From: Levilactobacillus andaensis
GTDB taxonomy: Bacteria; Bacillota; Bacilli; Lactobacillales; Lactobacillaceae
Direction: 5' to 3'
Length of the DNA: 64,000 nucleotides
Assembly (NCBI RefSeq): GCF_016861695.1
Contig: NZ_BOLP01000009.1
Span: forward strand, 1 to 64,000
Shown: in pieces, positions 8,862 to 18,003 of the stretch
Position numbering within the stretch: position 1 is the stretch's first letter
Layout: each line of letters starts with the position of its first letter
Program-made: the position numbers and the translations under genes
The notes under the pieces: model-generated
Told to the model about the DNA's origin: nothing
Databases searched by the model: none
Seen by the model: only the letters and a program-made list of their open reading frames with translations

Positions 8862-9839
8862 ATGGAACTTTTCGATAGTCTTAAGCAAAAAATTACTGGT
8901 AAAAACAAAACCATCGTTTTCCCTGAAGGGGAGGACCCACGGGTTCTGGGCGCCGCAAGTCGGTTAGCCGCTGATGGTTTGATCAAGGTTATTGTTTTGG
9001 GTAAGCAAAGTGATGTTGAAACGACGGCAACGAACCACGCCATTGATTTGACACCAATCACACTGATCGACCCAGCCAACATTCCTGCTGACCAGCACAA
9101 AGAAATGCTGGATGCCTTAGTGGCCCGGCGTAAAGGGAAGAACACCCCTGAACAAGCCGAAAAAATGCTGGAAGATCCTAACTATATTGGGACGATGATG
9201 GTCTACATGGGCCAAGCTGACGGGATGGTTTCTGGTGCGGTTCACGCGACCGGGGACACGGTTCGTCCTGCCTTACAAATTATTAAGACAAAAGAAGGCG
9301 TTCGCCGAATCAGTGGGGCGTTCATCATGCAAAAGGGTGACGAACGTTACGTCTTCGCTGATTGCGCCATCAACATTGAACTCGATGCTGCTGGAATGGC
9401 CGAAGTTGCCATTGAAAGTGCCCAAACGGCGAAAGTCTTTGACATCGATCCTAAGGTCGCCCTGTTAAGCTTCTCCACTAAGGGCTCTGCCAAGGGCGAC
9501 ATGGTCACCAAGGTTCAAGAAGCCACGAAGATTGCCCATGAAACGGCCCCTGATTTGGCTGTGGATGGTGAATTACAATTCGATGCTGCCTTTGTTGCTA
9601 GTGTTGCTGCCCAAAAGGCACCGGATTCCAAGGTCGCTGGTCACGCCAACGTCTTTGTCTTCCCTGAACTCCAATCTGGGAACATTGGCTACAAGATTGC
9701 TCAACGCTTCGGTGGCTTTGAAGCCATCGGCCCAATCTTGCAAGGCCTGAACAAGCCAGTTTCTGACTTATCTCGTGGCTGCAACGAAGAGGACGTTTAC
9801 AAGGTCGCTATCATTACGGCTGCTCAATCTGTTAAATAA
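8862..9839 (+). CDS. pta: Phosphate acetyltransferase
   Basis: 325 residues, the length of the short single-domain Pta/EutD form. It interconverts acetyl-CoA plus phosphate and acetyl-phosphate plus CoA in the acetate/ethanol branch. Recognisable blocks are FPEGEDPRVLGAA, GQADGMVSGAVHATGDTVRPALQII, SFSTKGSAKGD and FPELQSGNIGYKIAQRFGG near the C-terminus. A TGGAGGTC binding site precedes the ATG. Codon use is strongly biased, as expected for an abundant central-metabolism enzyme. Confidence 0.96.
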   Translation: MELFDSLKQKITGKNKTIVFPEGEDPRVLGAASRLAADGLIKVIVLGKQSDVETTATNHAIDLTPITLIDPANIPADQHKEMLDALVARRKGKNTPEQAEKMLEDPNYIGTMMVYMGQADGMVSGAVHATGDTVRPALQIIKTKEGVRRISGAFIMQKGDERYVFADCAINIELDAAGMAEVAIESAQTAKVFDIDPKVALLSFSTKGSAKGDMVTKVQEATKIAHETAPDLAVDGELQFDAAFVASVAAQKAPDSKVAGHANVFVFPELQSGNIGYKIAQRFGGFEAIGPILQGLNKPVSDLSRGCNEEDVYKVAIITAAQSVK

Positions 9840-9872
9840 AATGAGTTACTAAATTTAATCACATCAAATGAG

Positions 9873-9912
9873 TACCCGGATTGCTATTTATCAGCAGTCC
9901 GGGTATTATTTG
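9873..9912 (+). terminator. Intrinsic terminator after pta
   Basis: TACCCGGA at 9873-9880 pairs with TCCGGGTA at 9898-9905 with inner pairs GCT/AGC, followed by TTATTTG. Confidence 0.75.
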
Positions 9913-9917
9913 TGAGG

Positions 9918-9945
9918 TTGAAATTAAGGCCCGTCGTGTTAGTAT
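9918..9945 (+). promoter_or_regulatory. Promoter for the tsaE operon
   Basis: TTGAAA at 9918-9923, a 16-base spacer and TAGTAT at 9940-9945 with an extended TGT just before it. It follows the pta terminator and points to tsaE. A 22-codon frame with GGAGAG upstream (ATG at 9965, stop at 10033) lies in the leader and could be a leader peptide, without other support. Confidence 0.55.
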
Positions 9946-10046
9946 TTGAATTGGAGAGTTACCAATGACGGGAATACAGACTCGGTCGCAACGGATTAGT
10001 GAGCACTGTTGCGTAAATTATTTTGTTCGTTAAAGGGGTTAGTCGA

Positions 10047-10520
10047 ATGTTTGAAGTCACAGTCACGACGCCAGAGGCCACCATGGCTTTGGGTCAGGAG
10101 TTAGCACCATGGTTACAGCCGCGCGATGTTATTTTACTGGACGGTGATCTTGGCGCTGGCAAAACAACTTTTACCAAAGGATTAGCAGCTGGATTAGGCA
10201 TCAAGCGCAACGTGAAGAGTCCAACGTTCACCATCATCCGTGAATATCAGGGTGGCCGGATTCCGTTATACCACATGGACGTTTACCGGTTGGAAGAAGG
10301 CGGCGGGGATGAATTGGGCCTCGACGAATATTTCAACGGTGACGGGGTCAACGTCATCGAGTGGTCGACCTTCATCGCTGACGAATTGCCAGCGGACTAC
10401 TTGCGGGTGGTCTTCAAACGCGACGATGACGCCGGCGAGAATCAACGAACGTTGCGGTTTGAGCCCGTGGGAGAACGGTTTAGTCAACTGGTTCAACACC
10501 TGGAGGACGCACAAGCATGA
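10047..10520 (+). CDS. tsaE: tRNA threonylcarbamoyladenosine biosynthesis ATPase TsaE
   Basis: 157 residues. Walker A GDLGAGKTTFTKG places Lys39, followed by the family blocks KSPTFTIIREY and YHMDVYRLEEG, and VIEWS near residue 110. TsaE supports the TsaB-TsaD complex that makes t6A37 in ANN-decoding tRNAs. The start is ATG at 10047 after AAAGGGG at 10032-10038. The stop overlaps the next start by four bases (ATGA), so the acetyltransferase is translationally coupled. Confidence 0.95.
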   Translation: MFEVTVTTPEATMALGQELAPWLQPRDVILLDGDLGAGKTTFTKGLAAGLGIKRNVKSPTFTIIREYQGGRIPLYHMDVYRLEEGGGDELGLDEYFNGDGVNVIEWSTFIADELPADYLRVVFKRDDDAGENQRTLRFEPVGERFSQLVQHLEDAQA

Positions 10521-11032
10521 GTGAAGAAGTCAGCATTCGGCTACCAGGAGCGGCCGATGCCAAGAAATTATTGGCGCTACTAGCGCAATTACAACAAGAG
10601 AGTGATACGTTTAGTTTGGTCGATGCCGACGATCCAATCAGTGCTGCCCAAGAGGCCGACCAGCTCGACCAGATTCGGCAGAGTCCGCGGCATTTATTGT
10701 TGGTGGCCAGTCTGGATAGGCAACTGCTAGGGGTCTGCTCAATTTCGCCAACACCCCAAGGTAACGTGGGTGAACTCGGCATTGCCGTGGAAAAGAAGTA
10801 CTGGCGCATGGGCATCGGTACCGCTTTGGTCGACGAAGCCCTGTACTGGGCAGAAACGGCGAGTGAGCTGGAAGCCGTGGGATTGATTGTTCAAACGCGT
10901 AACGTGGCGGCGATGAAACTCTACCAGAAGATGGGTTTCGAGCGGACTAGTACGCCGCCAGAAATGGTGACTGACGATGATGGTGAGCAGGTCACGGCCG
11001 TGGAGATGGTTTATCCGTTGGCGAAAAAATGA
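10517..11032 (+). CDS. GNAT-family N-acetyltransferase
   Basis: 171 residues with a GNAT fold. The acetyl-CoA loop is EKKYWRMGIGTALVDEAL, and VQTRNVAAMKLYQKMGFER is the following beta-strand and helix block. It is similar in plan to RimI-like or small-molecule acetyltransferases, and the substrate cannot be read from the sequence. Coupling to tsaE is a recurrent arrangement in lactobacilli, where RimI-type genes often follow tsaE/tsaB. Confidence 0.85.
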   Translation: MSEEVSIRLPGAADAKKLLALLAQLQQESDTFSLVDADDPISAAQEADQLDQIRQSPRHLLLVASLDRQLLGVCSISPTPQGNVGELGIAVEKKYWRMGIGTALVDEALYWAETASELEAVGLIVQTRNVAAMKLYQKMGFERTSTPPEMVTDDDGEQVTAVEMVYPLAKK

Positions 11033-11073
11033 TGGCGTCTGAACGGTGTGTCGGTAACTAGATAAATTGAAGT

Positions 11074-11110
11074 GGGGGTGTAACTGTACAATTGGTTACA
11101 CTCCCTTTTG
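11074..11110 (+). terminator. Intrinsic terminator after the tsaE operon
   Basis: GGGGTGTAAC at 11075-11084 pairs with GTTACACTCC at 11095-11104, followed by CTTTTG. Confidence 0.8.
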
Positions 11111-11170
11111 TATCGTTAGAATGAGTTGACTCTGCTAGAGAAAACAAGACACCTGGTATTAGGGAGCGTA

Positions 11171-11197
11171 TTGAATGAGTCGGTCATATGATATAAT
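11171..11197 (+). promoter_or_regulatory. Extended -10 promoter for the small membrane protein
   Basis: TATAAT at 11192-11197 is preceded by TGA, giving an extended TGnTATAAT. TTGAAT at 11171-11176 is a possible -35 with a short 15-base spacer. The next gene starts at 11304. Confidence 0.5.
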
Positions 11198-11303
11198 TTG
11201 TGAGCAGAGTAGCGACCGGCACAGAACTCAATATATTATCCGTTTTGGCAATTGAAACGCGATATGTAGAAAAATTAGAGAATCTTTAAGGGGGAAAGAT
11301 GAA

Positions 11304-11696
11304 ATGGGGAAAAGGGTGCTGAGATATTTGGTGTTCTTGCTCTATGGGATAGTTGTAATGGCAATTCTACTTGCTTGGAATACTAAGAACGGTTGGAGGG
11401 TTCCTATAACCCCATATACAGTGTGGATATTCTTTAGCTGGTTAGTATGTTATCCATGGTTAAGGGGTAAATTAGGATACTTGTTTGTTAAGAATGATAG
11501 GGGAAAGGCATCAAATGGGATGACGGCATCTCCATGGCAATACTCAATCGGGAGCACTCGAAGTATTGGTGAAATTTTTAGTCTTGCTTACGTTTTGTGT
11601 GAGCATCTGTTGATAAGCCTTTTACTAATCCTGTTCGGCCCGCTTGTCACGTGCGCATTATTTTTAATCACGTTGTTCAAAAAAAGAAGGTCATAA
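11304..11696 (+). CDS. Small membrane protein of unknown function
   Basis: 130 residues with three likely membrane segments: about 8-24, about 38-54 and about 97-122, the last ending in a KKRRS basic tail. The middle is polar (FVKNDRGKASNGMTASPWQYSIG). An AGGGGGA site sits eight bases before the ATG. The coding sequence is more A+T-rich than its neighbours, hinting at separate origin. I recognise no family. Confidence 0.65.
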   Translation: MGKRVLRYLVFLLYGIVVMAILLAWNTKNGWRVPITPYTVWIFFSWLVCYPWLRGKLGYLFVKNDRGKASNGMTASPWQYSIGSTRSIGEIFSLAYVLCEHLLISLLLILFGPLVTCALFLITLFKKRRS

Positions 11697-11766
11697 CTAG
11701 TCGACTGGGCGTTGTCCGATACCAGTCACCACCAACGATTTTTCCACAAGCTTTCCTTTTTAATGA

Positions 11767-11780
11767 TGAAAGCGTTATCC
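11767..11780 (+). promoter_or_regulatory. cre-like site upstream of the aldo/keto reductase
   Basis: TGAAAGCGTTATCC matches the CcpA consensus TGWNANCGNTNWCA at 13 of 14 positions. It lies 50 bases before the reductase start, close to where a promoter would be. Confidence 0.35.
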
Positions 11781-11830
11781 TTAGACTATGATGTCATCAA
11801 GAATCAGCGACGATGAGGAGGAATTTGGAT

Positions 11831-12847
11831 ATGTATCAGGCGAACGAACACCGCTATGATCAAATGGTTTATAACCGAGTTGGGGATAGTGGGTTAAAGC
11901 TTTCGGCCATCAGTCTTGGACTTTGGAATAATTTTGGGAGTGTGGACGCGTACGACAATCAAAAGGCCATCATTCATCAGGCTTTTGATCTGGGGATTAC
12001 GTCTTATGATCTGGCCAATAACTATGGACCAGAACCTGGGAGTGCCGAGGAAAACTTCGGTCGCATCATGGCAACTGACATGCACGCCTATCGTGATGAA
12101 ATGGTGATCACCAGCAAGGCCGGCTATGTCATGTGGCCCGGACCTTATGGCGACTGGGGCTCGCGGAAAAGTATCATTGCCAGTGCCGACCAGAGTTTGA
12201 AACGAACAGGGTTAGACTACTTTGACATCTTCTACAGTCATCGGGCTGACCCAGCGACTAATCCCGAGGAAACGGCCCTGGCGTTGGACCAACTGGTTCG
12301 TTCAGGAAAAGCCCTCTACGTAGGGATTTCCAACTACGACGGGGCCCAGACGCAGGCTATTGCCAACATTTTCAAGGAATTACATACCCCATTTATCATT
12401 CACCAACCGCGCTACAACCTGCTGAATCGGGAAATCGAAAACGACGTGCTGCCAGTCTTACTGCGGGAGCACAAGTCGGCGATTAGTTTCAGCTCGTTGT
12501 GCCAAGGCCTGCTGACAACGAAATACTTGAACGGCATTCCTCAAGACTCACGGGCAAACAAGACGACGATTCCGTTCTTACATCCGGCCCAGGTGGAGCA
12601 GACCTTGCAAACGATTCGATCGTTAAATGAAGTCGCCAAGCAACGTAACCAGAGCCTAGCCCAAATGGCGTTGGCCTGGAATCTCAGACAACCGGCAATC
12701 GCCAGTGTCCTGATTGGTGCTAGCCGCCCAGAACAAGTTGTCGACAACGTTGCGGCGCTGAAAAACCTGGACTTCACAACGGACGAACTGAACCAGATCG
12801 ACCAAATTTTGGCACAACAGGCACCAATTGATTGGGATAAGAAGTAG
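11831..12847 (+). CDS. Aldo/keto reductase (YghZ/GAP-reductase-like)
   Basis: 338 residues of the (alpha/beta)8 aldo/keto reductase fold. The catalytic set can be followed: Asp and Tyr in YDLANNYGP, Lys in ITSKAGY and His in FYSHRADP. The NNYGPEPGSAEENFGRIM and AGYVMWPGPYGDWGSRK blocks resemble the YghZ group, which reduces L-glyceraldehyde 3-phosphate and methylglyoxal. The ATG at 11831 is taken because GAGGAGG at 11815-11821 fits it; an ATG at 11813 has no site. Single gene with its own terminator. Confidence 0.9.
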   Translation: MYQANEHRYDQMVYNRVGDSGLKLSAISLGLWNNFGSVDAYDNQKAIIHQAFDLGITSYDLANNYGPEPGSAEENFGRIMATDMHAYRDEMVITSKAGYVMWPGPYGDWGSRKSIIASADQSLKRTGLDYFDIFYSHRADPATNPEETALALDQLVRSGKALYVGISNYDGAQTQAIANIFKELHTPFIIHQPRYNLLNREIENDVLPVLLREHKSAISFSSLCQGLLTTKYLNGIPQDSRANKTTIPFLHPAQVEQTLQTIRSLNEVAKQRNQSLAQMALAWNLRQPAIASVLIGASRPEQVVDNVAALKNLDFTTDELNQIDQILAQQAPIDWDKK

Positions 12848-12880
12848 AGTTCATTTGCGTTGAACAGCTTGGACTAAATA

Positions 12881-12926
12881 AAAAGATTGGTACTATCTGA
12901 ATTGTCAGACGGTACCAATCTTTTTC
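12881..12926 (+). terminator. Intrinsic terminator after the aldo/keto reductase
   Basis: AAAAGATTGGTAC at 12881-12893 pairs with GTACCAATCTTTT at 12912-12924, with TCTGA/TCAGA extending the stem inside. T-run on the right. Confidence 0.85.
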
Positions 12927-12959
12927 GCTTAACGCATTGTTAAATTTAAATACAATCCT

Positions 12960-13139
12960 AGCCGAAGGAAGCCAGGGACGTAGCCAGCTGTGTCGACGGT
13001 GTTAGCCGGGGTTCTTTCCCGGGTTACAGCGTGGGACGACCTTGAAGACACGCGAGTTTTGCGGGGCTTCAAGTCGAGGTGGAAGCCAAAGGCTGGAACC
13101 GACCCCATAGCAGGCGCAGTCCCTGGAAGCCGCAGGCGG
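12960..13139 (+). repeat. Dispersed structured repeat, class B, copy 1
   Basis: About 180 bases, nearly identical (about 96 percent by eye) to 37160-37339. Closing arms GCCAGGGAC (12970) and GTCCCTGG (13117). Internal helices are a long hairpin around GCCGGGGTTC/CCCGGGTTAC, CTTGAAG...CTTCAAG, and AGCCAAAGGCT. It shares helix order and the CATAGCAGGCG motif position with the class A copies but has its own sequence. It lies between the ends of two convergent genes. Confidence 0.85.
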
Positions 13140-13167
13140 TCAATTTACAACTAACTCGTCAGCAATA

Positions 13168-13704
13168 CTAAGCATTCACCGTCACAAACGATTTCAGCGG
13201 TTGCGTCCCGAAATGGTTGGCCTCGTACAGCAGAATGTTGGCGCAAGCGAGGCTGTCGTCGAGCGCATTGTGATGATGGTGCAGGTCGATGTTGAGTTCA
13301 TCACAAACAGTATTCAACTTGTGATTGGGAAACTCAGGGAAGAACTTGCGGCTAGTTTTCACGGTGTCTAGCGTGAGGTAGCGCGCAGTCGGTAGGTTGT
13401 AGTGTTCCAACGTGCTCCGCAAGACCCCATTGTCAAATGGCGCATTGTGGGCAATCACGAGCCGGTCGCGTTGGAAGAACGGCGCAATGTGTTGCCAAAC
13501 TTCGGGGAAAGCCGGCGCGTTAGCCACATCAGCTTCGTGGATACCGTGGATCTGGACGTTTCGCCAGAAAAAATCGGTATCTGGCTTGATCAGGGTGTAA
13601 AATTCATCGACGACTTGACTATTGCGGACGATGGTCAGGGCCAGGGAACAAGCACTGTATCGCTTGCCACTAGCCGTTTCAAAGTCCATGGCAACAAAAT
13701 TCAC
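13168..13704 (-). CDS. DnaQ-like 3'-5' exonuclease (DEDDh)
   Basis: 178 residues. MDFETA holds the first Asp/Glu pair; further motif blocks are LVIAHNAPFDNGVLR and the HHHNALDDSLACA end block with the catalytic His and Asp. The size fits a stand-alone polymerase III epsilon-like exonuclease. The start is GTG at 13704, with GAGAGGAAGA upstream; an ATG nine bases upstream runs into a stop at once. It is the second gene of a minus-strand pair with exonuclease III, so a repair or nucleotide-trimming role is likely. Confidence 0.88.
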   Translation of the reverse strand: MNFVAMDFETASGKRYSACSLALTIVRNSQVVDEFYTLIKPDTDFFWRNVQIHGIHEADVANAPAFPEVWQHIAPFFQRDRLVIAHNAPFDNGVLRSTLEHYNLPTARYLTLDTVKTSRKFFPEFPNHKLNTVCDELNIDLHHHHNALDDSLACANILLYEANHFGTQPLKSFVTVNA

Positions 13705-13729
13705 AAAGACATCTTCCTCTCTTAATCGG

Positions 13730-14494
13730 TTAAACGGTGAGTCCGTCGACGTCCAGTTCTACTGGACAGTGGTCGGACCCCATGATTTGGTCTAAAATTT
13801 CTGCTTTCTTGAGTTGTGGGTCCAAACGTTGACTGGTGATAAAGTAGTCGATTCGCCACCCGGCGTTATTGTCGCGGGCATGGAAACGATAGCTCCACCA
13901 GGAATACCGGTCGGTGGCGTCGGGGTTGAAATAGCGGAAGGTATCCGTGTAACCGGCCGCCAACAACGCCGTCATTTTTTCCCGTTCGTCGTCCGTAAAA
14001 CCAGCGTTCTTGTGATTGGTTTTCGGATTGCGCAGGTCGATCTCCGTGTGGGCCACGTTCAGGTCACCACAGAAGATAACGGGTTTCTTGGCATCAAGCT
14101 TCTTCACGAACGCCAGGAAGGCTTGTTCCCAACCCATCCGAAAGTCGAGACGTTTCAGTCCACTACCGGAGTTTGGTGTATAACAGGTCAGTACGTAGAA
14201 GTCGGGATATTCCAACGTAATCGTCCGGCCCTCGTGGTCAAAATCAGGCGCGTCGATGCCGTAAAGGACGTTCAACGGCTTGTGCTTGGTAAAGAGCGCC
14301 GTCCCAGAATAGCCCTTGCGTTCGGCGTAGTTCCAATACTGATAGTAACCCGGCAGGTCGAGATCAATCTGGCCTTCCTGCAACTTGGTTTCCTGAATCC
14401 CAAAGAAATCGGCATCCAAGTCCTGAAAAGTTTCGACGAAATTCTTCTTCACAATTGCCCGTAGGCCGTTTACATTCCACGAAATAAATTTCAT
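13730..14494 (-). CDS. Exodeoxyribonuclease III / AP endonuclease
   Basis: 254 residues of the ExoIII family. Metal and catalytic motifs in order: SWNVNGLRA (Asn), GIQETKLQ (Glu), CYTPNSG (Tyr), CGDLNVAHTEIDL (Asp, Asn) and MGSDHCPVE (Asp-His). It cuts DNA at abasic sites in base-excision repair. ATG at 14494 is used because GGAGGTG lies just upstream; the longer frame adds five codons without support. The downstream dnaQ-like gene follows after 25 bases. Confidence 0.93.
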   Translation of the reverse strand: MKFISWNVNGLRAIVKKNFVETFQDLDADFFGIQETKLQEGQIDLDLPGYYQYWNYAERKGYSGTALFTKHKPLNVLYGIDAPDFDHEGRTITLEYPDFYVLTCYTPNSGSGLKRLDFRMGWEQAFLAFVKKLDAKKPVIFCGDLNVAHTEIDLRNPKTNHKNAGFTDDEREKMTALLAAGYTDTFRYFNPDATDRYSWWSYRFHARDNNAGWRIDYFITSQRLDPQLKKAEILDQIMGSDHCPVELDVDGLTV

Positions 14495-14725
14495 TTTCGG
14501 CACCTCCACTAACTCATTTTAGTATACCAGAAAAAGCGATTGGTAACGTCTCGGAGTGCCTACGGGGCCTCGCTGTCAGAATCAAGAGATTTTACTGAAA
14601 ATGAAGCGTTCGCCGTCGGTCTGACTAGTTTTCATGGTAAAATAGGTCTATTGACGATTAATTCCGTTGGACCAGTCACTGGCAAAACGGAACGTAAATC
14701 TTTGCGAAACGAGAGGATAATCACG

Positions 14726-15637
14726 ATGATGGAAGATATAGCAACGGTATTTCCTGCGGTAAAAATTTTGCGTAATGAGCCCTTGGCCCACTACACGTAC
14801 ACGAAGACCGGGGGACCTGCCGACTATTTAGCCTTTCCAACGAACGTTCAGGAGACCAAGTCCTTGTTGGCTTACGCGAAACAAGAGGATCTGCCCGTGA
14901 CGGTGGTGGGGAACGCCAGCAACTTAATCGTTCGTGACGGCGGTATCCGTGGCTTGGTGATGATTCTGACCGAAATGAACCAGATTACCAGTACGGGTGA
15001 AACGGTCACCGCGGAGGCCGGGGCGTTGTTGATCAAGACGACGCAAGTGGCCCAAAGCCATTCACTGAGTGGCTTGGAATTTGCTGCTGGGATTCCCGGT
15101 AGCGTGGGTGGTGCACTCTTCATGAATGCCGGGGCATATGGCGGCGAAATCAGTGAGGTCGCGTTGTCGGCGGAAGTTTTGACGCCAGCAGGTGAAATTC
15201 GGACGTTGACGAAGAAAGAGCTCGACTTCGGTTACCGCCACAGCTCCATTCAGGATTATCACGACATTGTTTTGTCGGCAACCTTTGCCTTAACGACTGG
15301 GGATGGCGAGGCCATTCAAGCTAAAATGGATGACCTGAACGCCCGGCGAGCTGCTAAACAGCCGCTGGAGTTGCCTTCTTGTGGGAGTGTCTTTAAGCGT
15401 CCCGCAGGTCATTATACCGGCCAACTGATTCAAGAGGCTGGTTTGCAAGGCCTCAAGTGGGGGGGCGCGCAAGTCTCCACGAAACATGCCGGGTTCATCG
15501 TGAATATCGACCATGCGACAGCCACGGATTATTTGGAATTGATTCACCATATTCAGGAAGTTATTTTAAAAGAAGATAACGTTCAGTTAGAGACGGAAGT
15601 CCGCATCATTGGCGAGAAGCCAACGACTGAAAAATAG
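14726..15637 (+). CDS. murB: UDP-N-acetylenolpyruvoylglucosamine reductase MurB
   Basis: 303 residues. FAD-binding parts: [30 protein letters not shown] and [21 protein letters not shown]. Catalytic Ser lies in SCGSVFKRP and the C-terminal Glu in TEVRIIGE. It reduces enolpyruvyl-UDP-GlcNAc to UDP-MurNAc for peptidoglycan. A frame runs back to 14540, but the ATG at 14726 has GAGAGGA at the right distance and gives the usual family length. It is 18 bases ahead of the antiporter gene. Confidence 0.95.
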   Translation: MMEDIATVFPAVKILRNEPLAHYTYTKTGGPADYLAFPTNVQETKSLLAYAKQEDLPVTVVGNASNLIVRDGGIRGLVMILTEMNQITSTGETVTAEAGALLIKTTQVAQSHSLSGLEFAAGIPGSVGGALFMNAGAYGGEISEVALSAEVLTPAGEIRTLTKKELDFGYRHSSIQDYHDIVLSATFALTTGDGEAIQAKMDDLNARRAAKQPLELPSCGSVFKRPAGHYTGQLIQEAGLQGLKWGGAQVSTKHAGFIVNIDHATATDYLELIHHIQEVILKEDNVQLETEVRIIGEKPTTEK

Positions 15638-15655
15638 AAAAAGGGGGAACCATAT

Positions 15656-17788
15656 GTGCCTATAGTTGAAGCAGTGATCCTGTTGATCGTGTTAGTTCTG
15701 TTCTCTAATATTATCAGTCACTACCTCACGTTTATTCCAGTCAGCTTGATTCAAATTGCCTTGGGTCTTATTATCGCCTTAGTCTGGCACTTTGAAGTGC
15801 CACTAGAGACTGATTGGTTCTTGCTCTTGTTCATTGCGCCATTGCTATATAATGATGGCCGGCGTTTTCCCCGGCGGGAGCTCTGGCGATTGCGGGGGCC
15901 GATTTTTGCCAACGCCATCTGGCTAGTTTTCCTAACCACGATTTTAGGGGGCTTCTTGATCTACGAGTTGATCCCGAAGATGCCATTAACCGTGGCGTTT
16001 GCGTTGGCGGCCATTTTATCACCGACCGACCCGGTGGCGGTGCAATCAATTTCGAAGCAAGCCAAGTTACCGGAAAGCTTGTTACATTTGGTCAGTGGCG
16101 AAAGTTTGATCAACGATGCCAGTGGACTGATTGCCTTTAAATACGCCATCGCAGCCACGGTCACGGGCGCCTTCTCAATGGGAACGGCGGTCGGCGACTT
16201 CTTCTACATCAGTATCGTCGGGTTTTTATCCGGGCTGATCATTATGACGGCCATTCAATTATTGATGGACATTTTGCGCCGGCAGGGTATCGATGACGTG
16301 ATCTTCAACACGGTCTTACAGATTGCCACGCCATTTGTGGTCTACCTGGTGACCGAAGAGATCACTCATGCGTCTGGCGTTATCGCTGTAGTGACGGCTG
16401 GGGTGCTCTATCATGCCCGGGAAAACCGGATCGTAGAGGATTCACCGGAATTAAAATTAGTCACAGAAAAAGTTTGGGACATTATTATCTATTCACTGAA
16501 CGGAATTGTGTTCGTGATTCTTGGAATCGAGCTTCCCGTGGCGACGTCACAGGTCATCAAGGGTGGCCAGTTTAATACTTGGGAAGCGCTGTTCTTTGCC
16601 CTGATTACTTGGGTGATCATCGTGGTGATTCGGACGGTTTGGACCTACGGGTACGTGCTGTACGAACGCTTAAATAACCGCTCACGGAAGGAACAACCGG
16701 GCATTCGGATGTCGATTCTGTCCGGGCTGTCTGGTGTCCGGGGGGCCGTGACCATGGCCGGGGTGCTCTCCGTGCCAATGACCGTAGCGTCCGGCGCCGG
16801 CTTCCCAACGCGTGCGCTGATGCTCTTCGTTGCCTCCGGGGTCATCATCATCAGTTTGGTGGCCGCCACGATTACCTTGCCGTTGATCTCAACGTCCGGG
16901 CAACCGCTACAGACGCGGGCCAGTGCGAGCGATGAGGGGGCCAATGATATTGATTTAGATGCCGATGGGGAGGAGATTCCAGCCGAACCGGTGCGTCAGA
17001 TCAGTGAGGACGAGGCCCGTGCCTACATCATGCGCCTAGCCATCTCTAAAATTGAGGAGCAACGACGGCCGAACAATCAACGGGCGGCGTATGATTTAAT
17101 TTTAGACTACCAATTTATCATTCGACGCTTGGAAATGAACTATCGGGCTGACACGGCCATGCAGAAGGTTTTGGACGATGAAATTCGTTTGCGCCAGGTC
17201 ACACTAGCCGGTGAACGGGAGTCGTTGAAAGAGCTACGCCAAGCAGAAAAGATTACGCAGACCAGCTATGTCGGGGCCCTGCGGCGAATTGAAAACATGG
17301 AGAGTCGGCTGACGCAGGTCGCTGGTCATACCATGCCCAGTGTATTGAAGTATTGGCGTGTCTTCTTCAAGCACATGTTCCGGAATGCCGCTTACTGGTT
17401 GCATTCGGAAAATACGGAGCGGTTGCACGCCGAAAACAATTTGGTCGAACGGGAAACGGCGAAGGCGGCCATCAAGTCGCTGTCGCAGTACCTCGCCAGT
17501 TCCGACGTGGACGAGACGCAGTTTGATAACCAAGCGGTTTACCATTTGCTGGTTCAGTACCGGAACCGTATCGAACGGGCCAAGGCCGAAACGGCACCGA
17601 CCCACGAGGAAGAGTATCAACACCAGATCAACAAGTTGCGGGTGCGGGCACTCGGGGCCGAACGGACGGGAATTCAAACCCTGCTCGAGGCGGGCAACAT
17701 TACCTGGAACATGGCGTCCCATCTCCGCCAATACGTCAACTACTCCGAAAACGTTCTTGTCATGTCCTTGAACAACGAGGAAGGCTAA
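15656..17788 (+). CDS. CPA1-family Na+/H+ antiporter with long cytoplasmic tail
   Basis: 710 residues. The first 430 form about 12 membrane segments, with CPA1 motifs SPTDPVAVQSI and GESLINDASGLIAFK (the ND ion-binding pair). SGVRGAVTMAGVLSVPM is the conserved late helix. The remaining 280 residues are soluble, charged and mostly helical, with alternating Glu/Arg stretches and probable coiled coil. This matches the NhaP/YjcE-like antiporters with a regulatory tail. The GTG start at 15656 follows AAAAAGGGGGAAC; the overlapping ATG at 15654 reaches a stop within four codons. Confidence 0.9.
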   Translation: MPIVEAVILLIVLVLFSNIISHYLTFIPVSLIQIALGLIIALVWHFEVPLETDWFLLLFIAPLLYNDGRRFPRRELWRLRGPIFANAIWLVFLTTILGGFLIYELIPKMPLTVAFALAAILSPTDPVAVQSISKQAKLPESLLHLVSGESLINDASGLIAFKYAIAATVTGAFSMGTAVGDFFYISIVGFLSGLIIMTAIQLLMDILRRQGIDDVIFNTVLQIATPFVVYLVTEEITHASGVIAVVTAGVLYHARENRIVEDSPELKLVTEKVWDIIIYSLNGIVFVILGIELPVATSQVIKGGQFNTWEALFFALITWVIIVVIRTVWTYGYVLYERLNNRSRKEQPGIRMSILSGLSGVRGAVTMAGVLSVPMTVASGAGFPTRALMLFVASGVIIISLVAATITLPLISTSGQPLQTRASASDEGANDIDLDADGEEIPAEPVRQISEDEARAYIMRLAISKIEEQRRPNNQRAAYDLILDYQFIIRRLEMNYRADTAMQKVLDDEIRLRQVTLAGERESLKELRQAEKITQTSYVGALRRIENMESRLTQVAGHTMPSVLKYWRVFFKHMFRNAAYWLHSENTERLHAENNLVERETAKAAIKSLSQYLASSDVDETQFDNQAVYHLLVQYRNRIERAKAETAPTHEEEYQHQINKLRVRALGAERTGIQTLLEAGNITWNMASHLRQYVNYSENVLVMSLNNEEG

Positions 17789-17803
17789 GACTGTGTAGTT
17801 TGG

Positions 17804-17989
17804 ACGCGCTCCGGCTGCCAGGGATTCCGCCTGCTGTGGGGACGCTTCAGCCGAAGGGCGGGCTTCTCGCTCGATTTGAAGCCACGTCAAAATCACGTGT
17901 CTTCAAATCGCCCATGGCCTAGGCTGGCAAAGGACGCCAGCCAACGCCATTATCACGGCTGGCTACATCCCTGGCCTCCTCCGGCTCTG
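17804..17989 (-). repeat. Dispersed structured repeat, class A, copy 2 (reverse)
   Basis: Read on the minus strand it runs from AGCCGGAGGAGGCCAGGGAT to ATCCCTGGCAGCCGGAGCGC. Internal helices are a hairpin around GCGTTGGCTGGC, TTTGAAG/CTTCAAA, and a short AGCC...GGCT hairpin before the conserved GCGTCCCCACAGCAGG block. It begins 15 bases after the antiporter stop and points back towards that gene. Confidence 0.85.
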
Positions 17990-18003
17990 ACTGATGTTTC
18001 CAC

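Noticed and set aside
9965-10033. 22-codon frame upstream of tsaE
   Set aside because: A binding site is present, but it overlaps the likely transcription start and nothing else supports translation.
12960-13139. CRISPR or insertion sequence interpretation of the dispersed repeats
   Set aside because: No regular spacer array, no transposase frame, and the copies are scattered single units with internal folding.
13814-14464. 216-codon plus-strand frame opposite exonuclease III
   Set aside because: The minus-strand frame carries all ExoIII motifs; the opposite frame is a shadow without a binding site.
17234-17896. 220-codon minus-strand frame opposite the antiporter tail
   Set aside because: It overlaps the well-supported antiporter and a repeat copy, with no motifs.
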